A DNA stretch of 64,000 bases from Rana temporaria (lineage: Eukaryota; Chordata; Amphibia; Anura; Ranidae). Positions 1 through 11,939 of the stretch are shown piece after piece. A program made the position numbers and the translations under genes. Positions within the stretch are counted from its first letter, which is position 1. Every line of letters starts with the position of its first letter. A model generated the notes under the pieces. It was not told the origin of the DNA. It saw nothing but the letters and a program-made list of their open reading frames with translations, and did not search any database. Location of the stretch: positions 50,316,511 to 50,380,510 of the forward strand of contig NC_053494.1 of NCBI RefSeq assembly GCF_905171775.1. The letters run 5' to 3'.

Positions 1-17
1 CCCTTACTTTTTAATAT

Positions 18-415
18 GGACCCTTTCAGACGTGCGGACCGTATGTCCGCTTTTTCATCCATCCTTTTGCGGGTGAAAAAGGGACATACATTGGTCCCTA
101 TGTGATTGCGGGTGTCAGTGGATAAACATCCGCTGACACCAGTAATCACCCGCCTCCGCAAAGATCCGATTTTGCAGACAGAAGAATGTCCTATTTTTTC
201 TTCCGTCTGCGGATCGGATGAACACGGACACACGGTTCGTGTTCATCCGATCCCCCCATAGGGGAGAGCGGAGAAAAGACAGAGCGGTCCCTGCACAGTG
301 TGAAAAGACCGCCCTGTCATCCGATGGCTCGGCGGGGATCTACGGAGCTATCCCCGCTGAGCTTACGGACACACGGAGGCGGATCATTACTGATCCGCCC
401 CGTGTGAAAGGGCCC
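18..415. mobile_element. Hairpin-chain foldback element inserted in the LINE
   Basis: The termini are inverted (GGACCCTTTCAGACGTGCGG against the complement of the right end, about 17/20 similar). The LINE sequence TTAATAT is duplicated exactly at 11-17 and 416-422, and removing the insert rejoins the LINE reading frame. Internally it is a row of short hairpins: about 105-153, 163-219, 213-251, 327-362 and 380-400. No coding capacity is convincing. A 7-bp duplication (8 bp with one mismatch) would suit a hAT-type or P-type transposase; which one is unknown. Confidence 0.7.
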
Positions 416-490
416 TTAATATCTTTATAAATAATATTGAGTCTGGGTTTAAAAGTACCATTTCAGTGTTTGCAGATGACACCAAGCTAA

Positions 491-930
491 AAAAAATAAA
501 ACAATAGTCAGCAGCTACAAAAATTGCAGCTGCTGACTTTTAATATATGGACACTTACCTGTCCAGGGCGCACCCGCAATTTCGGGTCCTGAAGCCAATT
601 TGTCCCTCGGCTCTAGGGTGGAGGCGACGCCATCTTTGACAAGGGAATCAGGAAGTGAAGCTTTGCGGCTTGACTTCCTGGTTCCCTACTGCGCATGCGT
701 GAGTCGCGTCCTCACTGGTCCCTGCTGTCAGACAGCAGTGGGGGAAAGAGTAAGCGTTGGACGTGGCGTAAGTCACCGCGATCACTGTGGTGATCTATGC
801 CAGGAAGTGGGAGCAAATACCTGTATTACACAGGTATCTGCTCCCCCCCCTTAAAAGGTGCCAAATGTGACACCGGAGGGGGGGAGGATTCCAAAAAGCG
901 GAAGTTCCATTTTTGCGTGGAACTCCACTT
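491..930. mobile_element. Non-autonomous insertion in the LINE
   Basis: This stretch separates the FADDTKL part of the LINE from DKCKVM. It has a foldback near the left end (CAGCAGCTAC..GCAGCTGCTG, 500-536) and another at the right end (GCGGAAGTTCCA..TGGAACTCCACTT, 897-930). Its phrase TGGACACTTACCTGTCC recurs inverted at about 9958-9985. The exact ends and the family are not resolved. Confidence 0.5.
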
Positions 931-1402
931 ATTGTTGATAAATGTAAAGTTATGCAGTTGGAGGCTAAGAATATGAATGCATCATACATACTATGGGGAG
1001 TACAACTGTGGGAATCAATGCAATGGTGAAGAGGGATCCTTTCTTGTATTAAAAGACATATGTACTCCAGAGAGAGGGATATCATTTGGGCTATGTAAAA
1101 ATCATTATTAAGACCTCATCTGGAATATGTGATTCAGTTTTGGGGACCAGTTCACATAAAGGATTTTGGGGAACTGGTGAAAGTGCAGAGAAGAGCAACC
1201 AAACTGATAAGAGGAATGAAGGAGCTCAGATATGAGGAACGATTATATCTATTCTCTCTTGAGAAGGGGAGATTAGGGGGGATATGGTCAACATGTATAA
1301 GTACATAAGTGGTCCATATAGTGAACTTGGTGTAGTTATTCACCTTACAGTCATTACAGAAGACAAGGGGTCACTCTTTATGTCTGGAGGAAAAGAGATT
1401 TT

Positions 1403-2105
1403 GGGGCAGATCCACAAAAGAATTACGCCGGCGTATCTATTGATACGCCGCGTAATTTTAAATTTCCCGCATCGTATCTTTGTTTTGTATCTACTTAGTA
1501 CGTCTTAGTACGCCGTCGGATCGTAGATGCATTTTTCCGCCGGCCGCTAGGTGGCGTTTCCATCGAATTCCGCGTCCAGTATGCAAATTAGCTAGTTGCG
1601 GCGATCCACAAACGTACGTCCGGCCGGCGCATTTTTTTACGTCGTTTGCGTTCGGCTTTTTCCGGCGTCCAGTTACCCCTTCTATTATGAGGCGTACTCA
1701 ATGTTAAGTATGGCCGTCGTTCCCGCGTCAAATTTTGAATATTTCAGGTTGTTTGCGTAAGTCATTCGCGAATAGGGATTTGCGTAGAATGACGTCACCG
1801 TCGTAAGCATTGGCTTGTTCCGGTTTAATTTTGAGCATGCGCACTGGGATACCCCCACGGACGGCGCATGCGCTGTTAAAAAAAACGTTGTTTACGTCGG
1901 GCCATGACGTATTTACATAAAACACGCCCCTATCACATCCATTTGAATTCCGCGCCCTTACGCCGCCAAAGATACACTACGCCGCCGTAACTTACGGCGC
2001 AAATTCTTTGAGGATTCGAAAAAAAAAAAAAGTTACGGCGGCGTAGTGTATCTTAGATACGCTACGCCCAGCAGATATATGCGCCGATGTACGTTGATCT
2101 GCCCC
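1403..2105. mobile_element. Harbinger-type MITE (copy A)
   Basis: Termini are GGGGCAGATCCAC at left and GTTGATCTGCCCC at right, flanked by TTT (1400-1402) and TTA (2106-2108), a slightly decayed 3-bp duplication. The right-end phrase ATATATGCGCCGATGTACGT is shared with the right end of the autonomous Harbinger at 44218-44238. It is inserted in the LINE remnant. It has no coding capacity. Internal sequence is rich in TACGCCGNCGTA-type palindromes. Confidence 0.85.
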
Positions 2106-2804
2106 TTAATCTTCAAAAACAGACAGACTTCTTCACAGTAAGAGCTGCGAAAATGCGTAATAGACTCCCTCAAGAGCTCATTCTGGCCAGCTCAGTAGAT
2201 TATTTTTTTCAAAAGGCCTGAATTTTTTTCTAAATGAACATAATATAACTGGATACTAATACTTATAGCTAAAGCGGATCCAGGGAATATCGGCTTGCCT
2301 GTTGGGGGGTCAGGATTGTTTTCCCCTCAGTGGAGAAAATTGGCTTATACTCTATTGTTTTTTTCCTTGCTTTCCTCTAGATCAACTGTAAGTATAGGAG
2401 TTAATATATTGAGGTTTTCTATTTGTGTGTGGGTTTTTCTCTATGTTGGTTGAACTGGATGGACTTGTGCCTTTTTTTCAACCAGATTAACTAAGAAACT
2501 ACAGTATGTCCTGGCTCTACTAAATGAGTGGAATCAAGGAAATGCTGTATGCATGGAAAACTGGTGAGAGGAGTTGAAGCAGTGGCCTCTCTGAAGAGGT
2601 CCAACACATCCTGTGCTAAGTCAGAGCTAGGGATCTCCCACGAGCAGGGAGCATGAGCTATAGATCTGACTCAGCCGGGGGCATGTTGGACCTCTGCAGA
2701 AGGACACATGATTCCACACAGAAGTCAAAGGTTTGTCTTTGGAGCAAGCTGGCAAGAGACATGCTTTTCTACTCTGGCTGCTTCTCAAAGAAAACAAACT
2801 GTAA

Positions 2805-3295
2805 GGCCCCATACACACGATAGAATCCATCCGCAGATAAATCCCAGCAAATGGGTTTCTGCGGATAGATCCTATGGTGTATACACGCCAGCGGATCTGT
2901 TTCCGCGGAGAAATCTCCTCTGGGATGGATTCCAGCAGATCGGATATTTGCTGACATGCACAACAAATCCATCTGCTGGAATCCATCCCAACAGATGGAT
3001 CCGCTGGTCTGTACAGACTCACCGGATCCATCCGTCCAAAGGGATTCCCCGCATGCGTCGTAATGATTTGACGCATGCGTGGAATTCCTTATATGACAGC
3101 GTCGCGCCCGTCGCCGCGTCATAATCGCGGCGACGGCGCGACACGTCATCGCCAGAGGATTTCCGCGCGGATTTCAATGCGATGGTGTGTACACTCCATC
3201 GCATAGAAATCTGCGGAAATCTTTGAGAGGATTTATCCGTGGAAACGGTCCGCTGGACCGTATCCGTGGATAAATTCTCTGGTGTGTATGGGGCC
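2805..3295. mobile_element. Hairpin-chain MITE, GGCCCCATACACAC termini
   Basis: Left end GGCCCCATACACACGA and right end GGTGTGTATGGGGCC are inverted repeats flanked by TAA on both sides (2802-2804, 3296-3298). The interior is a chain of nested palindromes built on GGATC, CATCCG and CGCGGCGAC words. It shares the phrase GACGCATGCGTGGAAT and the terminal style with copies at 6598, 16692, 45117 and 46589. Open frames across it are palindrome artefacts. Confidence 0.8.
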
Positions 3296-3298
3296 TAA

Positions 3299-5450
3299 GA
3301 CTTTTCAAAGCCTTTGTTTTTATGCCCTTGAAATGTTTGTAGCTAAAACAAAAGGAAAGTTCAGTTGGGCTTTCAGTGTTAACAACTAGGAGATATGTAG
3401 CTTCAACTATGACCTAGTACTCATATGTCAGAAGTACAATCTTATACTTGAAGTCAAGTCCTGGGTTACTTAGCTACACAAGCTGCTAGGGTGGTAAGTT
3501 CATCACTGGGTTGAATGTTGCATGAACAGATACATCTAGAAGTTATAACTCAATGATTTTGATTTAAAAGCTACCATGTAGGTTTAGTCATCTTTATTTG
3601 TGCATCTGAAAAATCTGTTTCCTTTATATATATAGTTTTAATTTCCAATTTGCCTCAGTTAGAAATGAGGCACATATAAAACAGATTACAAAATACTTTT
3701 CATCCAGATGCACTGCCATTTAATGTTTCTTTTCAGGGGCTTATATCTTTTTTATTGTCTTCTGTTAGATGCAGAAAATAGATGTAATATTGTTTGATGG
3801 AGTTCTGATTGTTTTCTGGCTCACGTGATGTAAACAATGCCCATCTAAAAGAAGAACACTTTAAATTGACAGTCTGATACAAGTAAAATTGACTTTGTAG
3901 CTTTGATGCCGTTTCCCAAAGAGACGGAAGAAGATCTTTCATTTTAGAAAATGTATTTTAGGTCTTGGGTTCTTGTCCTGAGATAGACACTTTAAACAAG
4001 ATTTAAAATGCAGTTTTATTGTTCAGAAAATTGTGAAAACTTATGTTTGTCAGGGTACTTTTAATAGACCCAAAACACATTGGACAATAGTTGAATACAA
4101 GGTAACAATCTACTGGCTGAAAAACGACTTGCCCATAAACACTAATTTGCAAAAAAGGGTTGTTCTGAATGTTGCTAATAGTTTGGGAAGTTACTAAGGC
4201 AAGTAAAATGTTAGAGACCTGGTATCACAGAAAATGTATGTCTAAATACCAAGGCAAATAAAACCAGAAGAAAAACATAACCTAATGCAATGAAAACAGG
4301 AGACCATGGACTAGACAAGGTCACAACACACATTTAAATCTGAATGCTAGCATTACCTCCAGTCTTGCACAGTCTGCTTTCCTGTACTGGTTTTGCTTAC
4401 GCTGACTTCACTGTACTCTATCTTATACAGCCCATTTTGTTTCCAAGCCTTTTTACCCAAGTCTTGTTGTCACTGGTCTGCCCTTTTTATTAATTGGATT
4501 TCAGTTATTTTTTCCATCTTCGGCATCACATTGATGGTGTTACCTACAGCAGTATGCATACAAATGCAAATGCAGTCTGCTTAGGAACGTCCACTCCTTC
4601 AGAATGACTTTTACCCATCAAGGCATTTTGATATTTGCATATCAGCCATGATGCTGTACATGTGATCCTTTATGAAACCAGCCATTGGATGGTTTGACAG
4701 TTTGGTTGAGAGCACAAGAAAATGTGACAGCTATTACTTCCGGCATGCCGGGAATGTTAACTGTTTTTTGTAACTATCAAATTGAAGGGTTTACTTCCGC
4801 TTTAATTTATATAGTTTTGGTTAATCTAAGGGAAACTGAATAAGAAAATTGTATAATGTATGTTTTCACAAAGCTATGAACAGCACTCTGCTGGCCTCTC
4901 CCTCCAGGTATGATCCGTCTACATGGAATAAAGAAGCATAAAGAAGCACAGATATTCAGTGATGACATCACTGGGTCTAAAATTTGGTATTTGTTAAAAA
5001 TAGAAATGTTTTATTTAAACATTCCATTAGCATGCTGATAAGTGAAAAAAGGAGGAACCAGGGAAAGCAAAATATTACCAGATTAAACTTACATTTTAAG
5101 GGACATAAACAAAAGAGTATAGGTATGGGTTCCATCCATAGGCCCACAAATGGGTTTGTGGTTGAAGCAGTGGTGTATTATCCCGTGTGCAAGAGTTTAC
5201 AGGCACACTGGCCCCAAGGGAAAGGGGACTCACTGCGCCCAATGTGTTCCAATGGGCTTGAATGGAACTGCCAGCATGGGGATCTACAAAATACCTATGC
5301 ATCTCCATGTGGGCACACACAGTCTAGCATGGATGTACATTTTAGTACGCCTCGTGTGAATGAAGCCTTAGTAGGAATGATTGATTTAATGTATTTTTTA
5401 TGGAAATATTGTTTTGATAAACATTTGCAGAAATCTCACAGTGCCTAAAA
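3299..5450. other. No gene seen; AT-rich unassigned sequence
   Basis: I see no coding sequence, RNA gene or clear element ends between 3299 and about 5090. From about 5095 to 5372 there is a moderately GC-rich stretch ending in GTGTGAATGAAGCCTTA, which looks like the right end of a non-autonomous DNA element whose left end I could not place. Confidence 0.4.
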
Positions 5451-5499
5451 AATCCTGGCTCCTTCACTTTATATACTGTATGTTGTATGTTACATAGTT

Positions 5500-6540
5500 T
5501 TGACCAAAGTGTTTATTATTTCAACAATTGCTGGTTTTAATGAAGTTTTTCTTTATGGTAGGCTCAGTCAGGCAGTCAGTCAAAATTAGTGTTTCCAAAA
5601 TAAAGAAATAGGAGAGGAGAAGAAGAAAAGGGGAGAGTAGAAAAAAAAGTAGGGTGAGAAAGATATTCACTCGCCCTTCGCCAGCCCTCCAGGAGCATGA
5701 ACAGGAAGTCACGATGTAGGCTGTAGGTATGGTATCCTTGATGACCAAACCCTCTCAAATCTTTGTTGTTTGTCCTTAAGCACACTAGCAATTTGTCCAT
5801 GCAGTATTATCTAGTTAAGTTTGCATTTAACTATACTAATATCTACCACAGGGCACTTCCAAGAGGCAGCTATTGCTATTTTTGCCACAAGAAACTTAAA
5901 AAATATCAATGATTGAGTGTGCTCCACAGGCTCATTGCGCTGAAAGTGGGTTATTAGGTTAACCACAGTGACAGAATAAATTGGGGAATGCATCCTAATT
6001 CAAAAGCGCATTACTTTGAGACAAGTCCACCACGTATGGGACCTAGTTACCACCTGACCAGATCCACTAAAACAAAATGGGGAGAAACTGGGGTACATTT
6101 TGAACAACCTGTCATGCACTAAGCACTGTGACATACCTTTAAAGTTTGCTTCCATAAGGTTTACATTGAGTATATGCTTGTAGATCCTAGAGATCCACTT
6201 ATTCCAGTCCTCATCAATCTCAGTAGCAAAATCCACTCCCCAAGCTATCTTGTAGGATAGTTTAACAGAAGAAGTTAAAAATTGATTATATAAAACAGAA
6301 ATGCCATATGCCATTGCATTGGGACACCCCCGTAAGCATTTGGTTTCAAAATGGGTTTGCACCGTAATGTGTGCTGGAACTATTCTGCAAAGATTCAAAA
6401 TAATGCAGAATTTAATGCAATCTAAAGGTCTCAGTGTGTGGCAGTTTCAACTAACTCGTAAGGTATGCAAATGCTCTTGTGATCTATGCGTCATAACCCT
6501 TTATCTAGCCACCACTTGAATTGTTGGGGATGCAGGCCAG
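5500..6540 (-). pseudogene. L1/Tx1-like LINE ORF2 C-terminal fragment
   Basis: The longest open stretch (6000-6398, minus) translates to a sequence containing LYNQFLTSSVKLSYKIAW, EIDEDWNKWISRIYKHILN, VNLMEANFKGMSQCL and RLFKMYPSFSPFCFSGSGQ followed by HTWWTCLKVMRF. This is the C-terminal region of L1/Tx1-type ORF2 in vertebrates, where the usual form is CFRGC...H.WW.CP. Here the first Cys-containing knuckle is degraded (CFSGSGQ). Sequence on both sides (about 5738-5800 and 6400-6540) appears related but is broken by stops. No target duplication or poly(A) tail was identified. The clade call is from recall of the motif; the fragment being LINE-derived is fairly secure. Confidence 0.6.
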
Positions 6541-6597
6541 GTGAAGTTTTCATTTTATTAAATGATTCTTTGTTTTGAGGTTTATGTGTGTCTGTGA

Positions 6598-7089
6598 GGC
6601 CTTGTACTCACGAGCAGACATGTCCGATGAAACCGGTCCGCGGACCGTTTTCATTGGACATGTCTGGCCGGGGACTTCTGTTCGATGGCTGTACATACCA
6701 TCGAACAGAAGTCCGCGCGTAAACAATACGCGGGGCGTGTCCGCGTTGTCGCCGCGTCGATGACGCGGTGTCGCCGCGACAATGACGCGGCGACCTGGGC
6801 GGGCCTGCCTTTTAAATGCTTCCACACATGCGTCAAAGTTATTCGACGCATGCGAGGGATGACGGGCGGCCGGACATGTACGGTAGGTCTGTACAGACGA
6901 CCGTACATGTCGGGGGGACAGGTTTCCAGCGGACTGTTTTAAAGCAAGTCCAGGAAACAGTTGTCCGCTGGAAACCTGTCCGATCTGCCCGAAAATGGTC
7001 CGCTCGGGCCTACACACGGCAAAACATGTCTGCTGAAACTGGTCCGCGGACCAGTTTCAGCAGACATGTTTGGTCGTGAGTACGGTGCC
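6598..7089. mobile_element. Hairpin-chain MITE, copy 1 of a closely matched pair
   Basis: It is flanked by TGA on both sides (6595-6597, 7090-7092). It begins GGCCTTGTACTCACGAGCAG and ends CGTGAGTACGGTGCC. Perfect or near-perfect hairpins follow one another: around GGTCCGCGGACC (6633-6644), CCATCGAACAGAAGTCC, CGCCGCGTCGATGACGCGG, GTACAGAC and TTTCAGCAGACATGTTTGG. The element at 46589-47091 is the same family along its full length, with few differences. No protein is encoded. Confidence 0.85.
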
Positions 7090-7109
7090 TGAGACTGTTG
7101 ATACAGTAG

Positions 7110-7306
7110 TTAGGGTTAGGTTGTGGGAACAAGAACTGTGTCATAAGGGTAGAGTGTTTGAAGGGACTAGACTTGGTTTGAGAGCGTTTTGCAAGACAAG
7201 TTTCCAGTATTTCTTATGGGAAAATGTGCTTTGATATACAAGTGCTTTGGATTACAAGCATGTTTCTGGAACTAATTATGCCTGCAGTGCAAGGTTTTAC
7301 TGTATA
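7110..7306. mobile_element. Fragment of a TACAGTAAAACCTTGG mariner-type MITE
   Basis: It contains TTGGTTTGAGAGCGTTTTGC and ends GCAAGGTTTTACTGTA. Both phrases occur in the complete copy at 16404-17653. The left end is degraded. Confidence 0.6.
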
Positions 7307-7483
7307 TGAAAATGACAATGGAAGAAAGAGAAAAAAGACAAGGAATTGTAGTTATACCGTCACTGTCTGTAATCTCCTTGCCAATATTCACAGCATAGCT
7401 CTGTACAGCACAGACAGTGAAACAGCATGGAAGTGAGCATTCAGATAAGTAACCACTGAACATTAATTATTATGTTTGCTCTC

Positions 7484-7930
7484 AATGATTTGGGGTTTAG
7501 TCTTCTCCCACTGACATCAGTGATTTGAATTTAGTTTGTTCCCACTGACAACAACAAGCTTTTTTACTTTCCACAGACACCAAATGGGATTATTTTACCC
7601 CATTGGCATCAATGATATGGAGTTTATTCTATCTCATTGACTCTAACAATAGAGCTTATTTTATCTCACTGACACCAATAATTGGCTAATTTTATTTCAC
7701 TGATACCCACCATGGGTCTTATTTTATCCCACTGACACCAGCAATGTGGCTTATTTAATTTCACTGAAACCAAGAATGAGAATTTATCCCACTGACACCA
7801 ATGATGGCGCTTACTTTATCCCACTGCTGCCAAATACTGGGCTAAGTTTATTCCACTGCCACCAACTATAGGGCTTATTTTAAATCAATGACACCAACAA
7901 TAGGGCTAATTTTATCTCACTGATACTAGA
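7484..7930. repeat. Diverged minisatellite, unit about 40-45 bp
   Basis: About ten degenerate copies of a unit with core TTATTTTATCCCACTGACAC followed by CAA-rich sequence and a GGGC end. Copies vary in length and sequence, so the array is old. Confidence 0.8.
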
Positions 7931-8026
7931 AATATGGAGAAGATGTGACACCACAAGCTGTAGGCCATGAAGCTACACTTATTGTATTGCTCATATTCAA
8001 GTTTGATGATACGTCCATGTGTCCAT

Positions 8027-8881
8027 TAGACATGTGCATTCGTTTTCATCCAAATGCATTTTCGTCCGAATTTCGAGTATTTTCGTTATCGTTTTAACAA
8101 ACAAAAACGAACGCGCAGAATCCAAAATCCAAAAGATCCGGCATAAAAAATGCTTAATTTTTGTTTTCGTTGCTACAACAGTTTGATATAGATAGGAGAT
8201 TCGACATGACACTGACAATAGCAATCTGTGTCTATCGAATCTGCGGTCGAATGTGCCTAACCATAACTCTATTAGTCCAAGATTATTCTACATAGAGAGG
8301 AAAGATTCGACATAGAGAGAAAAGATTCAACATTATAGAGACAGTGTTGGGGTAGACCATTCGACATGAATGACAAAGATTCGACAAAGCAGAGAAAAAC
8401 ATACAAACATTGAATCTGTCATTGAAGGCTCATGGTGTCTGTCGAAAGTTCTAAGAAGATTCGACAAGCAGCTAAACTGTACGACGCCGCAATCATACAT
8501 TTTCGGTCAAATGCTCGGCCCATAGGCTATAGAAGAATTCAAATGTTAGTTGACTAGTAATAATAATTCATAAATATAATTATTACTAGTGTCATACAAC
8601 ATTAGAATTCTTCTCATAGCTTGTAGGCGGAACATTCGACCAGAAATGTATGATTGCGGCATCGTACAGTTTAGCTGCTCCGTCGAACCTTCATAGAACA
8701 TTCGACAGACACTATACCTTCAATTGACAGATTCAACCTTAATTAATTTGGATTTTCGGACGAATGCATTTTATAACGAAACAAATGAAATGAAAAACGA
8801 ATTTTGGGAGTACCTAAATAAATGTATTTTTCGGACGAAAACAAAATTCCGAAACAAAATATTTCTGTGTGCACATGTCTA
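8027..8881. mobile_element. hAT foldback MITE with exact 8-bp target duplication
   Basis: The ends TAGACATGTGCA and TGCACATGTCTA are perfect inverted repeats. GTGTCCAT is duplicated exactly at 8019-8026 and 8882-8889, as expected for hAT insertion. The centre (about 8445-8715) is a long imperfect palindrome: CAGCTAAACTGTACGACGCC at left pairs with the complement around GGCATCGTACAGTTTAGCTG at right, with an AT-rich loop near 8575. No ORF is convincing. It must have been mobilised by a hAT transposase in trans. Confidence 0.9.
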
Positions 8882-9104
8882 GTGTCCATCAGGAAATATT
8901 TAGCCTCATTTACTGTCCCAGTGAATTCACGAGACATGAAAATATGAGAAAAAAAAATGAAAGTCTTTTCAATGGAGCTACAGAGAGCAGTACAATCCAG
9001 GGAGACATTCTAACACACCCCTGCTGGCACACGCCTCCATCCAAAACTATTATAAACGTTTGACTGCACATACACTTTAACACATACTTATCTATGAATA
9101 ACAT

Positions 9105-10456
9105 TTATTCATCAAACCTGTTTCCAAAAAATCAGCTACATTATTCTTTTGCCATACCTGCTAAATAAAAAGCTGTGAAATTTGGTCATGTGATCCTTAG
9201 TTCTTCACATCCTTTGATATGATTTGAGTGCAGGAGACGATTTAAATTACAAATCAAATCAGCATTCAGCAGTTGTTATAACTGTGATTACTTCTCTTGC
9301 TACTTGATTGAATTTCTTTTTTACTCATTTGTTAGAGATTAAACAGTTATAACCAATTATGATTTTAAACCTAGACCCAAATTAAAGAATTAAAGTTGAT
9401 GATAGCAGGTACATTGCATTTACATCTACACATTTATTTTTGTAATAAATAAAATTGTTTTGCAATAAAAATCCTACCAATGTAGAAAGCATAATTATCA
9501 CCACCTACAATCCTTTATAATTATAGCAGGTGCATAAAATACAGACTAATTCAATGCTGGGAGCAAAGCACTAATGGCTTTAATCTATAAAGAGTTGTAT
9601 TCTTAAACCATAACTCTGAGCACATAAAAATAAAGAAAATTGCTGCAATCCTTGACAAACAATCTATTTCTCATATTTTTCTTGCAGATGGCCTAGCACA
9701 TAGTAATACTCACTTTACTCCTCAAATTGTCCTCCCCGTCGGTTCTGGTTATAACAACAAATCCGCCAAAGAAAGTCTGCATTTTTGTCTGCATTCTGGG
9801 AACTGTGTGTGTCCCAGAAAGCAGCCGGCCCATTCACAAAGCGCCACGCTTACGGCCTTACGGCTTCACTGCCTATTTCCCTTACTGTGGATGGCGGCGC
9901 TTGGAGCTGCCAGGGTCGAGGATCGGCCTCGGCGGGGGCCGACATCGCTGGCGACTAGGACAGGTAAGTGTCCTTATTAAAAGTCAGAATGGAACCTCCG
10001 CTTTAAGAGGGGCTTCCCAAAATTGCAAACAGTATCTGCTTTCTATATGTTTTACAAAACTTGAGATCTTGGCAAATATATTTTAAATCGAGTTTAATAG
10101 GTTGGACATGTGTATTGTTAAAATAATCATCATTCAATATATTGTAAAACACACATAGTATACTGTATAATTGCCTTATGATTAATTTTAACTTAAAGCA
10201 GAACTAAACACACAGGTTTAACTGTTTCCTGAAATAAAGCTTTAGTTAGATATGTTCAGTAAATGTTATTAAGTCCATCATCAAACCTACTGTACCATTG
10301 TTATTTTCTGCAGTATTTTAATTTGTATTCTTTTATTTAGCTCATGTGCATGTGCAAGCTATTTTCAAGGTATGCCTCTGGTGATAACTGTTACAGTTGT
10401 CAGTGTGCCTATGTTTGCTCCCAGCCAAACACAGTATAATGTCTGGTACACACAAT
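9105..10456. other. No gene seen; unassigned sequence with a small repeat fragment
   Basis: Mostly AT-rich without element ends. A GC-rich fragment at about 9820-10005 contains GACAGGTAAGTGTCC and AAAAGTCAGAATGGAACCTC, which match the insertion at about 491-930 in inverted form. The phrase ending at 10456 (GTCTGGTACACACAAT) and the flank after 11118 (GAGATTATCTGACAAATGAT) may be halves of an older MITE into which the element at 10457 jumped. Confidence 0.4.
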
Positions 10457-11118
10457 GGCCCGGATTCACGAAACACTTACGCCGATGTATCTCGAGATAC
10501 GCCGCGTAAGTGTAACTATGCATCGTCGTATCTGTGCGCCGTACCCACAATCTGAGATACGCCTGAAAATAGGCTTCATCCGACCGACGTAACTTTCCTA
10601 CGCCGGCGTATCGTGGGGGCATATTTACGCTGGCCGCAAAGGGTCCTCCCATTGATTTTCTATGCACATATGCAAATGAGGGAGATACGCCGATTCACAA
10701 ACGTAGTTGCGCTCGGCGCATAATATACACGGTTTACGTAAGTCGTACGTCCGGCGTAAAGTTATTCCCCATATAGAAGGCGCATCTCATCCAAAGGTAT
10801 GGACCAGGGAACACAGCCGTCATATATTACATCGTTTGCTTAGTACGTGAATATGGCTAGGCGTAGGTTACGTTCACGCCGTAGGCAGTGATTCGACGTA
10901 TCTTAGGCAGTTGTTTCAACGTGATTCTGAGCATGCGCACTGGGATGCGGCCACGGGACGGCGCATGCGCCGTACATTATTCGTATCTTTATGACGCTCA
11001 GTCCATCATTTACATGGGGTCAAGCCTCATTAGCATGGCTCACGCCCACTTCCACCTACGCTGGCTTACGCCGAGGAAACCTAGCGTAAATATGCGCCAA
11101 TGTATGTGAATCCGGGCC
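10457..11118. mobile_element. Harbinger MITE (copy B), deletion derivative of the autonomous type
   Basis: It begins GGCCCGGATTCAC and ends GTGAATCCGGGCC, flanked by AAT on both sides (10454-10456, 11119-11121). Its first 350 bp are collinear with the 5' end of the autonomous element at 40548: both have GTATCTCGAGAT, then ATATGCAAATGAGGGAGATA, then GTACGTCCGG. Its last 200 bp also match in order (TGAGCATGCGCA, CATGGGGTCA, CACGCCCAC, TATGCGCC). The coding part is absent, so it is a classic internal-deletion MITE. Confidence 0.9.
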
Positions 11119-11334
11119 AATGAGATTATCTGACAAATGATCATACGTTTTGTTAAGCAGGGGGCTTATCGGAATCTGGAAGCCCCCTGTCACATACCTG
11201 ATGGTGATGAGCCCGATTTGCAGAAGGCGGCCTCCCTTATGGCTCCCACTCGTGGCCCCCTGATAGGGTAACAGAAGGCACAGGAGTAAGGAGTGGCACG
11301 GGTGCCTGGCAGGATCAATAAGAAGAGGAAGTGG

Positions 11335-11615
11335 GTCAGTTCAGTAGAAACTTCCTTGCAGGAACTGGAATACCGGAACTGGATCAGCTCAGCAGACAGG
11401 ATAGGTCCAATAGACTGGATCAGCTTAGCAGACTGGAACACCTCACTGGATCAGCTCAGCAGACAGGATAGGTTCAATAGGCTGGATCAGCTTAGCAGAC
11501 CGGATCAGCTCAGCAAACTGGACTGGAACTAGGACAGACTGGAATCGTTCAGCTGGACTGGAACTAGGACAGACTGGAATCGTTCAGCAGACTGGAGCAG
11601 ACTGGAACAGAATGG
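11335..11615. repeat. Minisatellite of GGATCAGCTCAGCAGACTGGA units
   Basis: Repeated words GGATCAGCTCAGCAGAC, GGAACTAGGACAGACTGGAA and TCGTTCAGC alternate through the block with about 20-50 bp periodicity. It sits in a GC-richer repeat of unknown class (about 11140-11960). Confidence 0.7.
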
Positions 11616-11939
11616 ATGGTCAAACAGGCCGGGTCGGATATCGGGCGGACAGCGAGGTACAGGGGTGCAGACAGAAGGGTAGTCAGAACAGGCCAAGGAT
11701 CAGGTGCAGGTGGATGGCTGGAATAGTCACAGGTAAGCCGGGTCTTTCACAGGTAAGTCTCAGATCAGGTTTCAGATACTCAATGCTGTAGAGCAGATAG
11801 CAGGGATGGTGTGTGAGAGGCCGACTTAAATACCCCGCCTGGCTCCAACAGACGTGTGCACCTGTGCACGCACACGCATGCGCGGTTGCAGCCGCGATCG
11901 GGAACCGCAAAGTCTGAGTCGCCTGTTTCTGGCAGGATC

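Larger units (their letters stand above)
1..2505 (+). pseudogene. L2/CR1-like LINE reverse transcriptase remnant, broken by three insertions
   Basis: Four segments read as one LINE ORF2 end: 1-17, about 423-490, about 929-1402 and 2106-2505. Translation gives PLLFNI, then NIFINNIESGFKSTISVFAD ending in the FADDTKL motif (the RT active-site aspartates). It continues with DKCKVMQLEAKNMNASY, LRPHLEYVIQFWGP, VQRRATKLIRGMKELRYEER and RAAKMRNRLPQEL. This is the order of the palm, thumb and C-terminal end in L2/CR1-type elements. A non-coding 3' tail follows, with the phrase GATGGACTTGTGCC and a T-run at about 2460-2480. The insertions are the elements at 18-415, about 491-930 and 1403-2105. Several stops and a missing stretch between FADDTKL and DKCKVM show the copy is dead. 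The 5' part lies outside the window. Clade assignment (L2 versus CR1) is by recall of motif style. Confidence 0.8.

Noticed and set aside
2627..3204. Several overlapping open frames of 60-150 residues on both strands
   Set aside because: They fall in and around the hairpin-chain MITE; palindromic sequence keeps both strands open. No domain and no splice context.
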